This document shows positions 63,153 through 64,000 of a stretch of DNA of 64,000 nucleotides, piece after piece. This stretch comes from Paraburkholderia caledonica NBRC 102488 (lineage in GTDB: Bacteria; Pseudomonadota; Gammaproteobacteria; Burkholderiales; Burkholderiaceae). A model generated the notes under the pieces. That model was not told the origin of the DNA. It searched no databases and saw only the letters and a program-made list of their open reading frames with translations. A program made the position numbers and the translations under genes. The stretch is taken from positions 1 to 64,000 of the forward strand of contig NZ_BAYE01000011.1 in the NCBI RefSeq assembly GCF_000685095.1, written 5' to 3'. Positions within the stretch are counted from its first letter, which is position 1, and each line of letters opens with the position of its first letter.

Positions 63153-64000
63153 TCAGGAAGAACGTCGGGAAGCGCGTGCCGCAGGACGCGTGCTTGCAAC
63201 GCCGCCAGCCGGCAGGCCATGTTCGCGCGCCCAGATAATCGCCTCGCTGCGGCTGTGCAGACCGAGCTTCGCGTATAACGTGCTCACGCGGCTGCGGACG
63301 GTGTTCGGAGCCACGCCGAGTCTCGTGGCAATTTCCTTGTCGGCCAGGCCCTCGCAGATCAGCGCGAGAACGTCGCGCTCGCGCGGTGTCAGGTCTGAAA
63401 TCGCCGCATCGATCTTGCCGGGTGCCGTCCCGCTGCGGATATGACGAAGCTTGTCCAGAATCGACCGGCTGAACCAGGACGCGTCCTGCATGACCGCTTC
63501 GATCGCGAGAAGAAGTTCGACCTCGGTGCGTTTGCGCTCGGTAATGTCCTGAAACACCATCAGCACGCAGTCGTCGCCATGAATGGGGACCGACTCGGCG
63601 GAGATCAGGCAGTCCACCGCAAGCCCGGCCCGCGTGCGCACCTTGAACTCGACGTTGCGCAGGTTGCCCGACGTGGCGAGCATCTGCTCTATCTTCGCGT
63701 GCGCATCCTCCGCGTCCCAGAAGGTCGATTCCTCGAGCGTGTGACCGACAAGTTCTTCGGCCGCGAAACCCGTGGCGTCGAGAAACGCCTGATTCGCCTC
63801 CAGGAGCGTGAGCGAATCGCGTGCATATACGATGGTCGGGATCGGCGCCATCCTGAACGCATTCGCAAACTGCTCCTCGCTGCGGCGCAGCGCTTGTTCG
63901 GCCTTTCTGCGCGGCTCGAGATCCATGAACGTGAAGAGCATGCACGGTTCGTCGGCGAGATCGATCGGCTGTCCGGCGACGATAACCAGCGTGGACTCCG
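63153..64000 (-). CDS. PAS-domain LuxR-family regulator (5' end cut by window edge)
   Basis: A regulator whose frame stays open to the window end, so at least 282 residues are seen and the start is missing. One complete PAS domain (EEQFANAFRMAPIPTIVYAR on, ending VFQDITERKRTE) is preceded by sequence that looks like the end of an earlier PAS domain (MLFTFMDLEPRRKAE). The C-terminal LuxR helix-turn-helix follows (LTPRERDVLALICEGLADKE and NTVRSRVSTLYAKLGL). Its stop lies 38 bp before the KaiC-like start, so the two are probably one operon. Confidence 0.85.
   Translation of the reverse strand, partial: ESTLVIVAGQPIDLADEPCMLFTFMDLEPRRKAEQALRRSEEQFANAFRMAPIPTIVYARDSLTLLEANQAFLDATGFAAEELVGHTLEESTFWDAEDAHAKIEQMLATSGNLRNVEFKVRTRAGLAVDCLISAESVPIHGDDCVLMVFQDITERKRTEVELLLAIEAVMQDASWFSRSILDKLRHIRSGTAPGKIDAAISDLTPRERDVLALICEGLADKEIATRLGVAPNTVRSRVSTLYAKLGLHSRSEAIIWAREHGLPAGGVASTRPAARASRRSS

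Noticed and set aside
1..64000. Search for tRNA, rRNA, CRISPR arrays, intact insertion sequences, integrase attachment sites and replication origins
   Set aside because: No cloverleaf-like T-loop context, repeat-spacer array, transposase frame or iteron set was found by eye.

Overview
The window looks like a secondary replicon of a Burkholderia sensu lato bacterium, with Paraburkholderia or Caballeronia the best guess. The evidence is high GC, short secreted families common in that group (DUF4148, DUF1488-like, NodT-type lipoproteins), LysR/TetR/GlxA regulators beside small catabolic operons, and a CusRS-like RND efflux locus. I saw no rRNA, tRNA, CRISPR array, intact transposase or replication gene. 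The genus is inferred from gene style, not from a marker gene.

Layout. 1-2.8 kb: a FAD monooxygenase cut by the window edge, divergent from a BTAD-alpha/beta-hydrolase fusion. 2.8-4.2 kb: an AT-rich island with one orphan gene and a short repeated motif. 4.2-7.2 kb: a Dyp-type peroxidase, a small DUF1488-like protein, a NUDIX hydrolase and a frameshifted remnant. 7.2-13.8 kb: an eight-gene minus-strand cluster (LysR, AroQ, Gfo/Idh oxidoreductase, AroE, CaiB/BaiF CoA-transferase, MaoC hydratase, VOC protein, ketopantoate-reductase-like enzyme), most of it translationally coupled. It is the best candidate for an undescribed catabolic pathway. The LysR promoter and the operon promoter share the dyad GCAATG-N13-CATTGC. 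13.9-19.1 kb: nitrogen-compound genes, with a TetR/amidase pair carrying two palindromic operators, a beta-carbonic anhydrase, and a nitrilase divergent from a GlxA-type AraC regulator. 19.2-25.2 kb: an RNase Sa-family lipoprotein that appears to have lost its catalytic residues, a glycoside-hydrolase lipoprotein, a membrane protein and a ClsC-like phospholipase D.

25.4-31 kb and 41-46.6 kb hold a striking set of decayed genes: FdhA joined to an MCP, IclR abutting a haemagglutinin C-terminus, a royal-jelly/yellow protein joined to methionine aminopeptidase, a frameshifted SgcJ-like gene, and a porin start. Several look like deletion scars. Two large paralogous secreted proteins with haemagglutinin TPS and GLUG motifs lie at 27.4-29.8 and 42.1-44.5 kb, with no TpsB partner in view. 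31.3-36 kb is an envelope and ion cluster (SYLF lipoprotein, HdeA-like chaperone, glycine-zipper protein, ClC antiporter, two-TM K+ channel) that may serve acid resistance. 36.1-40.9 kb is a four-gene tripartite-efflux-like operon.

45-52.6 kb: an orphan sugar-binding protein, a GT9 glycosyltransferase, TetR/SDR and LysR/SDR/AKR redox units with visible operators. 52.7-61.4 kb: a DUF4148 protein, an RND permease-adaptor-outer-membrane operon and a convergent CusS/CusR-like two-component system. A CusR-box-like palindrome lies between the DUF4148 and RND genes. 61.6-64 kb: a double-domain KaiC-like ATPase downstream of a PAS-LuxR regulator that runs off the window.
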